DNA of 64,000 bases, taken from Pelagibius sp. Alg239-R121 (lineage in GTDB: Bacteria > Pseudomonadota > Alphaproteobacteria > Kiloniellales > Kiloniellaceae). Within the stretch, counting starts at the first letter, position 1; every line of letters begins with the position of its first letter. The stretch is from the NCBI RefSeq assembly GCF_947331435.1, contig NZ_CAMZOF010000005.1, positions 186,001-250,000 on the forward strand, given 5' to 3'. Below are positions 25,745 to 34,857 of this stretch, in pieces. The notes under the pieces were generated by a model. The model did no database searches. It was not told the DNA's origin and was given only the letters and a program-made list of their open reading frames with translations. The position numbers and the translations under genes were made by a program.

Positions 25745-26611
25745 ATGGTCACAGCGCTGAGGCGGATTTCAAATGTCTTCAAGCTGCGCATCGGCGTAGC
25801 TATTACCCTCTGTGCGATTGCGGGTATGGCGGCGACTCCGGGCACTTCGTTGTCGCCGGAGGAGATTGCGGTCCTAGCCTTCGCGGTCTTTCTTTCGTCG
25901 GCAAGCGCGGGCGCTTTCAATCAATATGCTGAGCGTGATCTTGATGCACGCATGCATCGGACGCGCAATCGGCCTTTCGTAACCGGGGTATTCAAGACCG
26001 GCTGGGCTTGGCTTTCCTGCATTGTTGGGATTTTAGTCTTCTCGGTCGCTCTTGCCGCTTGGGTCCTAAACGCTCATGTCGCGCTCTATGTTTTTCTGGG
26101 CGCATTTTTTTATGGAGTAGTTTACACGATCTGGCTCAAACAACGTAGCGTCTGGAACATTGTGATCGGCGGCCTGGCGGGTAGCTTTGCTGTTCTGGCA
26201 GGCGCGGCTGCGGTGACACCGCATCTTGCGGCGAGTTCGATTATTCTCGCTCTTGTTCTATTCCTTTGGACGCCGCCGCACTTCTGGAGCTTGGCAACCG
26301 TGCTTCGCGAGGACTACGCACGCGCCGGCGTTCCGATGTTGCCGGTTGTCGTCGGTGATGCGACCGCCGCGTGGATCATCCTGGCGCATACGGTCGCACT
26401 CGCCGGATTCTCCCTGCTGCCGGTGTTTTTTGGGATGGGGTATGTGTATCTCGCCGGTGCTGTGGCGGGTGGCAGCTATTTCATCATCAAAAGCGTCGAA
26501 CTGGTGCGTGAGCCAGGTCCGAAAGCCGCCAGGGCGAACTTTCGTGCGTCCTTTGTACAACTCGGACTGCTGCTCGTTGCCGCGATAATCGATGGTGCAT
26601 TGAATTTCTAG
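25745..26611 (+). CDS. ctaB: Protoheme IX farnesyltransferase (heme O synthase)
   Basis: A 288-residue UbiA-family membrane prenyltransferase with seven to nine helices. The first Asp-rich motif is NQYAERDLDARMHRTRNRP (N-x3-R-D-x-D class) and the conserved second loop is LFLWTPPHFWSLA, specific to CtaB/CyoE, followed by EDYARAGVPMLPVV. It adds the farnesyl chain to heme B, giving heme O, the precursor of heme A for the aa3 oxidase encoded divergently. ATG 25745 is chosen; an in-frame GTG at 25730 is possible. No ctaA, ctaG or surf1 is present in the window. Confidence 0.95.
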   Translation: MVTALRRISNVFKLRIGVAITLCAIAGMAATPGTSLSPEEIAVLAFAVFLSSASAGAFNQYAERDLDARMHRTRNRPFVTGVFKTGWAWLSCIVGILVFSVALAAWVLNAHVALYVFLGAFFYGVVYTIWLKQRSVWNIVIGGLAGSFAVLAGAAAVTPHLAASSIILALVLFLWTPPHFWSLATVLREDYARAGVPMLPVVVGDATAAWIILAHTVALAGFSLLPVFFGMGYVYLAGAVAGGSYFIIKSVELVREPGPKAARANFRASFVQLGLLLVAAIIDGALNF

Positions 26612-27053
26612 AGTCTGAAATTTTTCGTCAAAGTCTCTGAAAACGATCAGATTCCAGATCATAGAGTTGGACCGCGGGATTTAAGATTTGTCAAAGCAAT
26701 CAAGCTGTCTGCGCGCAATAGTCTGAAGTGATCGATAAATCAGAGGTGAGGTGACAAATTCGAATATTCAGCATAGAGTTGGTTTAGATAAGCGGATAGC
26801 GGCCCTCGACTTTGGCCGGACTGACCGCCCCTCTCTGATCAGCATCTTAACTGGGTGCTCCTCTCTGATCGGCGGTCGAACTGGCCGCGCCGTGTATTCC
26901 ATCAAGTGCCGCTTCCGCTTGAGCCTAGAGTCTGATCGTTTTTTGAACCAAAAAACGCGAATCAGCCTCTCGTTCAATGAGTTAGAGGGCGAATCCTGTC
27001 CGTGATTGAGTTAATCAAGAAGGTTCGCGCTCTAAGGTTCAGGAGGGATGAAT
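26612..27053. other. Intergenic region with a nested repeat
   Basis: No gene is supported in these 442 bases. It contains the nested repeat listed at 26823-26877, several GANTC sites (for example 26609, 26926, 26961, 26991) and the RBS of the next gene (AGGAGGG at 27041-27047). Confidence 0.45.
26823..26877. repeat. Nested inverted and direct repeat
   Basis: Order: GACCGCC (26823-26829), CCTCTCTGATC (26830-26840), AGCA (26841), spacer, TGCT (26856), a second identical CCTCTCTGATC (26860-26870), GGCGGTC (26871-26877). The outer and inner arms are inverted, the 11-mer is a direct repeat. It may be an operator pair or a scar of slippage. Confidence 0.55.
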
Positions 27054-27848
27054 ATGGCTAAAACAGGGGCGCTTGCTGACCGGGAGGCCGCCGCAGACCA
27101 TCCGGTTGTCCGTAATATCCAGGTGGTTGATCTCAAGGAAGTCTTGGCAAAAGGTCTCAGTGATTTCAAAGAGAAGCCTAGCCACATTGTTCTTCTCGTT
27201 CTCATTTATCCTATTGTTGGTGTCCTGTCGGCCCGCCTCGCGGCCGGCTACGATATTTTACCTCTCGTCTTCCCGCTTATTTCGGGTTTTGCCTTGATTG
27301 GACCGCTGGCAGCGATCGGTTTGTATGAACTGAGCCGTCGCCGGGAGAAGGGACTTGAAGTCGCCTGGAAAAATGCATTCGATATTCGCCACTCGCCGTC
27401 AATTGGATCAATCATCGCGCTCGGCGCCCTCCTGATGGTTATCTTCCTTGTGTGGCTGGCCACAGCGTTGGCGATATATGAGCTGGCTTTTGGCGGTGTC
27501 GCTCCGGAGTCCGTGGGTCAGTTCATCAGTCAGGTGCTTACGACATCAGCTGGATGGACACTGATCGTCGTCGGTTGCGGTGTGGGATTCTGCTTTGCCG
27601 TCGCAGTTCTGGCTATCAGTGTTGTCTCGTTCCCGATGCTGCTCGACAGAGATGTCGGTGCGGTCGTGGCGATTCAAACTTCGATCAAGGCGGTGACCGT
27701 TAACCCCGTAACCATGGCGGTATGGGGAATGATCGTTGCGGGATCATTGGTTGTCGGGTCCATTCCGTTCTTTGTCGGGCTCGCCGTGGTCATGCCGGTG
27801 TTGGGGCACTCGACCTGGCATCTCTACCGCAAGGTCGTCGAACACTGA
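27054..27848 (+). CDS. DUF2189 family integral membrane protein
   Basis: A 264-residue membrane protein of the DUF2189 type. After a polar N-terminus with VRNIQVVDLKEVLAKGLSDF it has five to six hydrophobic segments, including PLISGFALIGPLAAIGLYEL, which is characteristic of the family, and the LDRDVGAVVAIQTSIKAV loop. The ATG at 27054 is preferred: AGGAGGG is seven bases upstream, but touches the other ATG at 27048. No function is known for the family. The gene stands alone between an intergenic region and a convergent hairpin. Confidence 0.85.
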   Translation: MAKTGALADREAAADHPVVRNIQVVDLKEVLAKGLSDFKEKPSHIVLLVLIYPIVGVLSARLAAGYDILPLVFPLISGFALIGPLAAIGLYELSRRREKGLEVAWKNAFDIRHSPSIGSIIALGALLMVIFLVWLATALAIYELAFGGVAPESVGQFISQVLTTSAGWTLIVVGCGVGFCFAVAVLAISVVSFPMLLDRDVGAVVAIQTSIKAVTVNPVTMAVWGMIVAGSLVVGSIPFFVGLAVVMPVLGHSTWHLYRKVVEH

Positions 27849-27891
27849 TCTGAAGCAAGGTCATCTTTCACTGAACCAGTTTGACGCAATC

Positions 27892-27924
27892 ATCAGCCTC
27901 TCGTTCCTATCATGAGAGGCTGAT
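27892..27924. terminator. Convergent hairpin between DUF2189 and DoxX-like genes
   Basis: An 11-bp perfect inverted repeat, ATCAGCCTCTC (27892-27902) and GAGAGGCTGAT (27914-27924), covers the stop codon of the leftward gene. On the plus strand a run of eight T follows, but only ten bases after the stem, so termination efficiency is unclear. Confidence 0.55.
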
Positions 27925-28377
27925 GTCATGTTCGTTTTTTTTAGCCAGCCAGACATCCAGCGACCAGTGATCCCGATGGCGCAGCAACCAAAGCGCCGCA
28001 AAGCCGGCGAGCGCGGCGACGGCAATCGATTGGTTGCGATTGGTCGGAAAACCGTTCTCGATCACGAAGGGCGCGAGCAGTCCCGGCAAAATGACGGCCA
28101 CAGTGACGGCGTGCATGACAAAGCCGAGCGCGTAGCTGTACTTTCTCCAGAGGCCGATGGCGATTGCAAGACAGATGATGATCTGGGCCGTGCCCATAAT
28201 GTATGGCAGCGTGGCGCCGATCTCGATGCCGTGGAAATATCCCCAGATCTTTTGATACTGAACCGGTGCCAGGAGCTTGTTGACTGCCCAGACAAAGAGG
28301 AACCACGCTAGCCCCAGCCGCAGGGTGACAAGGGCGATAGCCTCCATTCGTTCAGCTTTGGAACTGTCCTGAAGCAT
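27910..28377 (-). CDS. DoxX-like membrane protein
   Basis: A 155-residue protein with four membrane helices. The first (LGLAWFLFVWAVNKLLAP) and second (LPYIMGTAQIIICLAIAIGLW) and the spacing fit the DoxX/DoxD-like superfamily. The ATG at 28377 is chosen because AAGGGA lies six to seven bases upstream; the frame is open further. DoxX relatives act with sulfur or quinone-linked redox enzymes, but no such partner is adjacent and the substrate is unknown. It follows ccrM on the same strand by 85 bases. Confidence 0.78.
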   Translation of the reverse strand: MLQDSSKAERMEAIALVTLRLGLAWFLFVWAVNKLLAPVQYQKIWGYFHGIEIGATLPYIMGTAQIIICLAIAIGLWRKYSYALGFVMHAVTVAVILPGLLAPFVIENGFPTNRNQSIAVAALAGFAALWLLRHRDHWSLDVWLAKKNEHDISLS

Positions 28378-28462
28378 CGCTTTTCCCTTTGGTGCGGCCT
28401 GCATTTCCGGGTGGGCTCATGCCCCGGTCCTGCCCCGATCCCGGGCCCCGGCCCAGCGCCGG

Positions 28463-29611
<1,149 letters not shown>

Positions 29612-30253
29612 TTACTCTGCTTCACGGATTGGTCTAAAAGAACGTCTGTGAGCAGCTGTGATTCCAAGACGTGCGATACCTGCGCGATGCTCCGCGGTGC
29701 CATAACCCTGATTGCGTTCCCAGCCATATCCCGGATGGTTGAGGGCAAGCTCGGCCATGTGACGATCGCGGGTAACCTTTGCGACAATCGAGGCAGCGGC
29801 GATGCTCAAGCTGCGGCCGTCACCCTTAATCACGCTGCGTGCGGGACAGGGTAGATCGGGCAGTTTGTTGCCATCGACCAAAGCGCCGTGCGGGACAAAG
29901 GGGAGTTGTTCGACAGCCCGGGACATGGCCAGAAGACTCGCTCCGAGAATATTGAGACTGTCGATCTCTTCGACCTCCGCCCGCCCCAGCGCGACTATCG
30001 CCTTTCCCGAGGACGCAAGTTCGTGGATTCTGTCAAAGATCTCTTCGCGCGCCCGCTTGGATAGCTTCTTTGAATCATCGAGACGGTTGGCAAGGTCCTG
30101 GGGCAGGGTCTCCTGATCCAGCCAAGCCGCCGCAGCGACCACGGGTCCGGCCCAGGGGCCGCGCCCGACTTCATCTACACCGATGATCCGTAGCTTGGCA
30201 TTGTTGTTCCCGAGTTCTCGGACCAATTCCTGTTCAAACGAAAAATCAGGCAT
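29612..30253 (-). CDS. rnhB: Ribonuclease HII
   Basis: A 213-residue enzyme removing RNA from RNA-DNA hybrids. Active-site motifs: IGVDEVGRGPWAGPV (Asp-Glu near residue 26), DDSKKLSKRARE, the central Asp in PHGALVDGN and SIVAKVTRDRHM. It begins six bases after the stop of the TPR/oxygenase gene and is followed by ccrM after a 51-base regulatory gap. The neighbouring of rnhB and ccrM is common in alphaproteobacteria. Confidence 0.95.
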   Translation of the reverse strand: MPDFSFEQELVRELGNNNAKLRIIGVDEVGRGPWAGPVVAAAAWLDQETLPQDLANRLDDSKKLSKRAREEIFDRIHELASSGKAIVALGRAEVEEIDSLNILGASLLAMSRAVEQLPFVPHGALVDGNKLPDLPCPARSVIKGDGRSLSIAAASIVAKVTRDRHMAELALNHPGYGWERNQGYGTAEHRAGIARLGITAAHRRSFRPIREAE

Positions 30254-30259
30254 TGCGGT

Positions 30260-32089
30260 TCAGCTCTCGCTGAAGGGCAGAATATCGAAGGCGATGCTGA
30301 TCCGGGTTCCTTCGGTCTCGAATGGCAGGGTCCGGTGATAGAAGTAGGCTGGAAACAGCACCATCAGACCCTCCTCGGGCTGCACGTCACGCAATTCGGG
30401 TTGGGCTTTACAGTTTAAGTTCGCGGCCGGTTCGCCAAATTCGATCCAGCCGGCGTGGTTATTGCCCGAGCGCGTCACGATCTCGGGAATTTTGGCGTAG
30501 TACACGCCACTGAGCCAGGCAGCGGGATGAATATGGGGGATCTGATGGCCCTGTGCCTCCAGCACGACTGACCAGACATTCAGAGTCCAGCGTTTGGGTT
30601 GGCGCTCGAGAAACGGGTGGCCGATGATCTTGGGATGCTGCTGCATATAGAGCCGCGCGGCGCTGTTGATCGCCTTCTCCAACTCGGCAACCGGGCCTTT
30701 GGGTTCAATCAAGAGCTCCCCGGTGTGTCGGCCGGCCTTTGTGGCGTGTCCCGGTGGATCGCGCATTAATGTGGGATGGGCAAGGATGTGTTCAGTCAAG
30801 GCGGTGTTGAACGCATTCATGCTTGGGAAGCCTGCCGGTTTGGGAATGACCAGCGGCAGAATGAGGCCTTCGAGATCGACGAGAGCGCGGCTATCCTCCA
30901 CTCGTCCTGCCTCGTGTAGCGCCAAGGCTCGATAAGCCAGTGCTGTCGTTAATCCGGGATGGTGTTCCAGACAGCGATCACAGACATCGATCGCGCCAGA
31001 TGCATTCCCGCTTTGCAAAAGACCACGCGCCAGACTCATGGCAAGATCGGCGGCATCTGGCTGCTTCTCCAAAGCCAGCTTCAGATCGTCGACGATCTCA
31101 GAAGCACGGCCAAGTTCTTCGAGTGCGAGCCCTTTCTTCGAAATAGCTTCGTGATAATCGGGCTTCAATGTGATTGCGCGATCAAAGGCCTCGAGGGCTT
31201 CTTCGTAACGTCCGGCGGCAGTCAGGGTCTCGCCAAGCGCGCAGAAACAGACTTCTGAGTCCGGCGCTAGTGTGATCGCACGCTGGTGGGCCGCAACGCC
31301 CTCCTCGAAAGCAGCAGTCGCCTGAAGAGCCAGGCCGAGTTTCGATTCCAGATCGGCCGAGGTGGGCTTCTGAGCGAGTGCAATGCGGTAGCTTCTGATC
31401 GAGTCGTCATGCTGGCCCAGTCGACCCAAACAGCGTGCCAGGCTTGAGTGAGCGAGAGTGAGGTTCGGATTGATCTCGATGGCCGTTCGAAAGGCTGCCG
31501 CAGCGTGCTCGATACGATCGGTCATCTCGAGCGCGAGGCCGAAGTTGTAATTGAGACCGGCGTGCTTGGGCTGGAGTGCGATCGCACGGCGGTACAGCGC
31601 GAGAGAATCGTTGAAGCGGCGCAGGTCCTTCAGGACGACGGCACAGTTTGAGAGGGCTTCAACATTGCCGGGTTCCAGATCAATGGCTCGGCGATAGGCT
31701 TCGACCGCCTGATCACGGTAACCCAGGCTGGTTCTGACTACGCCAAGTTGGAATTGCGCCGCTGCATAGTCGGATTTGATCCGGACTGCATGCTGGAGCG
31801 CCGCCATCGCCGCCGTGAGGTCTCCAAGTTCCTTACAGGCGATGCCGTGGTTGAACTGGGCTTGGGCGTTTTTCGGCTGCGCCCTGGCAACTCGTCCTAG
31901 CAATTCGGCGGCCGTTTCGAAGTCCTTCAAGCCGAATGCGGCTTCTGCGGCAAGGTTACAGATTTCCAGCTGTTGCGGCGCCGCCTTCAAGCAACTGCGA
32001 TAACCCGCAAGCGCAGCTTTCAGGTCGCCGCTGCGATGCGATGACTTGGCTGCATTGAGTTGGTCTTGCCGGATGCTGTTCTCGGCCAC
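30260..32089 (-). CDS. TPR protein with C-terminal 2OG-Fe(II) oxygenase-like domain
   Basis: A 609-residue cytosolic protein. Residues about 5-410 are a continuous array of about 11-12 tetratricopeptide repeats (typical pieces: YRRAIDLEPGNVEALSN, FDRAITLKPDYHEAIS). The last 200 residues resemble the TIGR02466-type putative 2-oxoglutarate/Fe(II) oxygenases, with HQIPHIHPAAWLSGVYY as the probable metal motif, a distal His in FPAYFYHRTLPF and the 2OG-binding Arg in EGTRISIAF. A hydroxylase acting on a protein bound by the TPR part is a reasonable idea but not shown. Start is GTG 32089 with GGAA upstream. Upstream and close to rnhB, so probably co-transcribed. Confidence 0.85.
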   Translation of the reverse strand: MAENSIRQDQLNAAKSSHRSGDLKAALAGYRSCLKAAPQQLEICNLAAEAAFGLKDFETAAELLGRVARAQPKNAQAQFNHGIACKELGDLTAAMAALQHAVRIKSDYAAAQFQLGVVRTSLGYRDQAVEAYRRAIDLEPGNVEALSNCAVVLKDLRRFNDSLALYRRAIALQPKHAGLNYNFGLALEMTDRIEHAAAAFRTAIEINPNLTLAHSSLARCLGRLGQHDDSIRSYRIALAQKPTSADLESKLGLALQATAAFEEGVAAHQRAITLAPDSEVCFCALGETLTAAGRYEEALEAFDRAITLKPDYHEAISKKGLALEELGRASEIVDDLKLALEKQPDAADLAMSLARGLLQSGNASGAIDVCDRCLEHHPGLTTALAYRALALHEAGRVEDSRALVDLEGLILPLVIPKPAGFPSMNAFNTALTEHILAHPTLMRDPPGHATKAGRHTGELLIEPKGPVAELEKAINSAARLYMQQHPKIIGHPFLERQPKRWTLNVWSVVLEAQGHQIPHIHPAAWLSGVYYAKIPEIVTRSGNNHAGWIEFGEPAANLNCKAQPELRDVQPEEGLMVLFPAYFYHRTLPFETEGTRISIAFDILPFSES

Positions 32090-32166
32090 AGGCTTGTTCC
32101 GCTGTTGAAATCTTCGCTTTGGATCGTTGGAGTCAATGGGGCGGGCTTTTCACTGCTGTCCCGATC

Positions 32167-33534
32167 TCAATCTCTCGGTGGCCGATCCTGGTCTTCCGAG
32201 CCCCGCACCCCCCTGGGACGTTCCCTGCGTGGTGTGATGTCGCCGACCCAACGAGTCGCGCCGCTGGCCATATTGATCATCGCATGCTCGGCCCGGCGGG
32301 TCGATTTGAACAGGGCCAAGAGCTCCTTGCCATAGGTCAGACGCACGGTTTCGCGTCCGGAGGTAATCCCCAGAAGGGTGATCCGATGCAGCCGGCGGGC
32401 TGATTCGAGCCAGAAAGGGCTGCCCAGCAGCGACACCACCGTGACCGCGACAATGAGGCGGTGATCTTCATCGGTCAAGGCGCCGGACCGAAGGCCAAGC
32501 GCCGCCAGAATGAAGGAAAATTCTCCAAGCTGGGCCAGCAACGCCCCTGAAAGAAATGCGCGCGGCCAGTTTTCGCCCAAAACACCTATTAAAATGATAT
32601 TTAGCGCAGTCTTGAAGATCGCAACGAACGTGACGATCAGCAGCACCGTCCCGATGTTATCGATCAAGTAATTGAAGTCGATCAGCAATCCTATCGAGAG
32701 AAAAAACACCATCAGCAGGATGCTTTGGATCGGTGCAGTGTGGCGGTGCAGGACTCGGCGGCTGGTCGAATTGCCGATCACCAGTCCAGCCAGAAAAGCG
32801 CCATACGCCGGCGAAAGACCCATCAGACCCGAGAGTGCGGCTGCGCCAAAACAAAATGCCAGACTGGCCAGAGGGGTCAAGTCGACGTCACCGCCAATCG
32901 ATTTGACGAAAGGAAGGCGGATTCTCTGCCGGCGACTGAGATAAACGATCAGGAGTGCCAGGAACGCGATTGACAGAACAACCTTGATGATGGCGTCGAG
33001 CCCTAGCCCCGTGTCGCCGCCGAAGGATCCGACGATCAACATCATGGGCACCACCGCAAGGTCCTGTGCGACCAGAATTCCTATGGTGACCTGGCCGACA
33101 CGCGTTCGCAGCTCGCCGATTTCCTCAAGCATTTTGACCGCGACCGCAGTGCTCGACAGGGCGACCACAAAGCCGATAACGACGCTTAACTCGTAGGACC
33201 ACCCCAGGAAAGCGCCCAGCGCGAACATCCCGCCCAATCCCACGGTAATCTGCAGAAGCGTGGTAATCAGCGCGACTTTCCAGACTTCGCGAATACCGCG
33301 GAGCGAAAGCTCCATGCCAATGGCAAAAAGCAGGGTCAGAACACCAAGCTCCGCAAGCGTTCGGATTGCGTCGCGGTTTTCAACGACCCCAACGGCTGAT
33401 GGTCCCAAGATGGCTCCGGCAAGGATGTAACCAAGAACCGCCGGCTGACCGAGCCGCCGCATACCAATTCCAAAAGCGAGTGCCGCGACGGCAACGATTG
33501 CTATTCCGGTGATGTCGCCGACGTGATCCTGCAT
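32167..33534 (-). CDS. Kef-type cation:proton antiporter, CPA2 family
   Basis: A 455-residue membrane protein with 11-13 helices of the Na+/H+ exchanger fold. Characteristic pieces are GQPAVLGYILAGAILGPSA, ELGVLTLLFAIGMELSL, VALSSTAVAVKMLEE, GILVAQDLAVVPMMLIVG (the paired Gln-Asp of Kef/YbaL proteins) and GAFLAGLVIGNS. The C-terminal RCK/TrkA-N domain of KefB/KefC and YbaL is missing; after the last helix only about 65 polar residues follow. The transported ion (K+ or Na+) is not decided by the sequence. Length is normal for the membrane domain alone. Confidence 0.88.
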   Translation of the reverse strand: MQDHVGDITGIAIVAVAALAFGIGMRRLGQPAVLGYILAGAILGPSAVGVVENRDAIRTLAELGVLTLLFAIGMELSLRGIREVWKVALITTLLQITVGLGGMFALGAFLGWSYELSVVIGFVVALSSTAVAVKMLEEIGELRTRVGQVTIGILVAQDLAVVPMMLIVGSFGGDTGLGLDAIIKVVLSIAFLALLIVYLSRRQRIRLPFVKSIGGDVDLTPLASLAFCFGAAALSGLMGLSPAYGAFLAGLVIGNSTSRRVLHRHTAPIQSILLMVFFLSIGLLIDFNYLIDNIGTVLLIVTFVAIFKTALNIILIGVLGENWPRAFLSGALLAQLGEFSFILAALGLRSGALTDEDHRLIVAVTVVSLLGSPFWLESARRLHRITLLGITSGRETVRLTYGKELLALFKSTRRAEHAMINMASGATRWVGDITPRRERPRGVRGSEDQDRPPRD

Positions 33535-33884
33535 TGGGTGAGTCTAGATCATGATCTTTTCATTTGGAATCAATTTGATGGCTCAATAGGCTTGAAGCAC
33601 AAAAAGATAACGGCTGTGGATGATATCAGGCGCGAATAATGTGAGCAGTTGAGACTACTGGTTCTAATCTTGCCTGATGAAAAAGTAACTTATTGGGGAC
33701 GAGGCGTCGTCCGCGGGTGTCCTTCAACGCCTTTTGGTTTGCGACAAGGTCTTCTTTTAAGGCCGGTAACTTTCCTGGCCGAATGTCAGTCGTCAGCCAT
33801 CTGAGGGTACAATCCCACAGATTTCCTTATCCTTTTGGCTGACAGCGGGCGATGTCAGCCCACCGGTTTATGAGCCAATAATCC
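33535..33884. other. Intergenic region with a strong hairpin
   Basis: No gene is supported in these 350 bases. Near the right end GGCTGACA (33837-33844) and TGTCAGCC (33853-33860) form an 8-bp stem, 25 bases past the stop of the binding-protein gene, without a U run on that strand. It may protect the 3' end of that mRNA. The Kef antiporter promoter should lie near 33540-33640. Confidence 0.45.
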
Positions 33885-34661
33885 TTACTTCCAATCGGTA
33901 ACGCCATATTTGTTCAGGATCCTTTCCATTTCTCCAGAGTCGCGCAGCTTTGCCACCTGAATATCAAATTCCGGAACAAAGTCTGCAGTGCGAGGATCTT
34001 TAGGAGAAAATCCAATCATGGTTTCAATGAACGGCAAGCACCCCGCCTTTTTATAGCGGCCCTCCAATCCTTTGATCTTGAAAAAATATTCTGCCACTGC
34101 GACATCCTGTACAAACGCCGCCACTCGGTCGATATCCACCAATTCGGTTAACCGCATCATCATCTCCGATTCGCGGCCGGTGAGTTTGATTACTCTTTCA
34201 TCGTTGGCTTCTACGTAGTCGTCAATTTCTCCATATACGTATCCGCTAATTGTCGCGAATCTGACAGAGGGAAGGCTTTTCAGGTTTTCGTATTGCCAAG
34301 TTTGTTCGGGTTTTGTGTAGAAGCAATTACGGGTCATTCCAATCGGTTCTTTAGGAAAAACAAGATTGGGGGCTTCCTCCTGATACACACCGACCAACGC
34401 CGTAAATTTACCCCTTTCGACCTCTTGGATCTGGCGAAGAAAGGGAGCGGTCTTATAGATAACTTGGTGACCTAAATTAGCGAAGACAGAGTTGACGATT
34501 TCGACGCTGAAACCCGACATCTTCGGATCTACGGTTCCGTTTTCCTCAAAAATATAGGGTCGCCAGTCACCGGTGGTGAACGTCAACTGTTCAGCGTGCG
34601 CTGTCGTGGACATTAGTAACACACAAACACACCACAATGCCTTTCTTGAAGACCAGATCAT
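33885..34661 (-). CDS. Periplasmic amino-acid-type substrate-binding protein
   Basis: A 258-residue secreted protein of the SBP_bac_3 family with a signal peptide (cleaved near TTAHA, residue 23). Typical pieces: FTTGDWRPYIFEENG and KMSGFSVEIVNSVFANLG at the ligand site of lobe 1, then ATISGYVYGEIDDYV opening lobe 2. No permease or ATPase gene is near; the next gene upstream is a hybrid sensor kinase. So it may feed a signal to the kinase rather than a transporter. Ligand is unknown. Confidence 0.87.
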   Translation of the reverse strand: MIWSSRKALWCVCVLLMSTTAHAEQLTFTTGDWRPYIFEENGTVDPKMSGFSVEIVNSVFANLGHQVIYKTAPFLRQIQEVERGKFTALVGVYQEEAPNLVFPKEPIGMTRNCFYTKPEQTWQYENLKSLPSVRFATISGYVYGEIDDYVEANDERVIKLTGRESEMMMRLTELVDIDRVAAFVQDVAVAEYFFKIKGLEGRYKKAGCLPFIETMIGFSPKDPRTADFVPEFDIQVAKLRDSGEMERILNKYGVTDWK

Positions 34662-34857
34662 TTGTGTTTTTCCTTTATGTGGGCGGCACCTTTACTGGCA
34701 ATCTCGCTATATTCTGCCCCTGTTCGTTGACGAGTGAGGGGCTCTGCGAATGTGTCTGGCTCGCGCCTTAAATTGAGCGAGCTACACTGATGTTACCTTT
34801 GTTGTTTATGCTATCGTAGCATACTTGGTTAGCTTGCTTAGAGATGATGATTATTGT

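Noticed and set aside
34716-34742. Inverted repeat GCCCCT/AGGGGC between the hybrid kinase and binding-protein genes
   Set aside because: Six-base arms with a 15-base loop and no U run; too weak to annotate.
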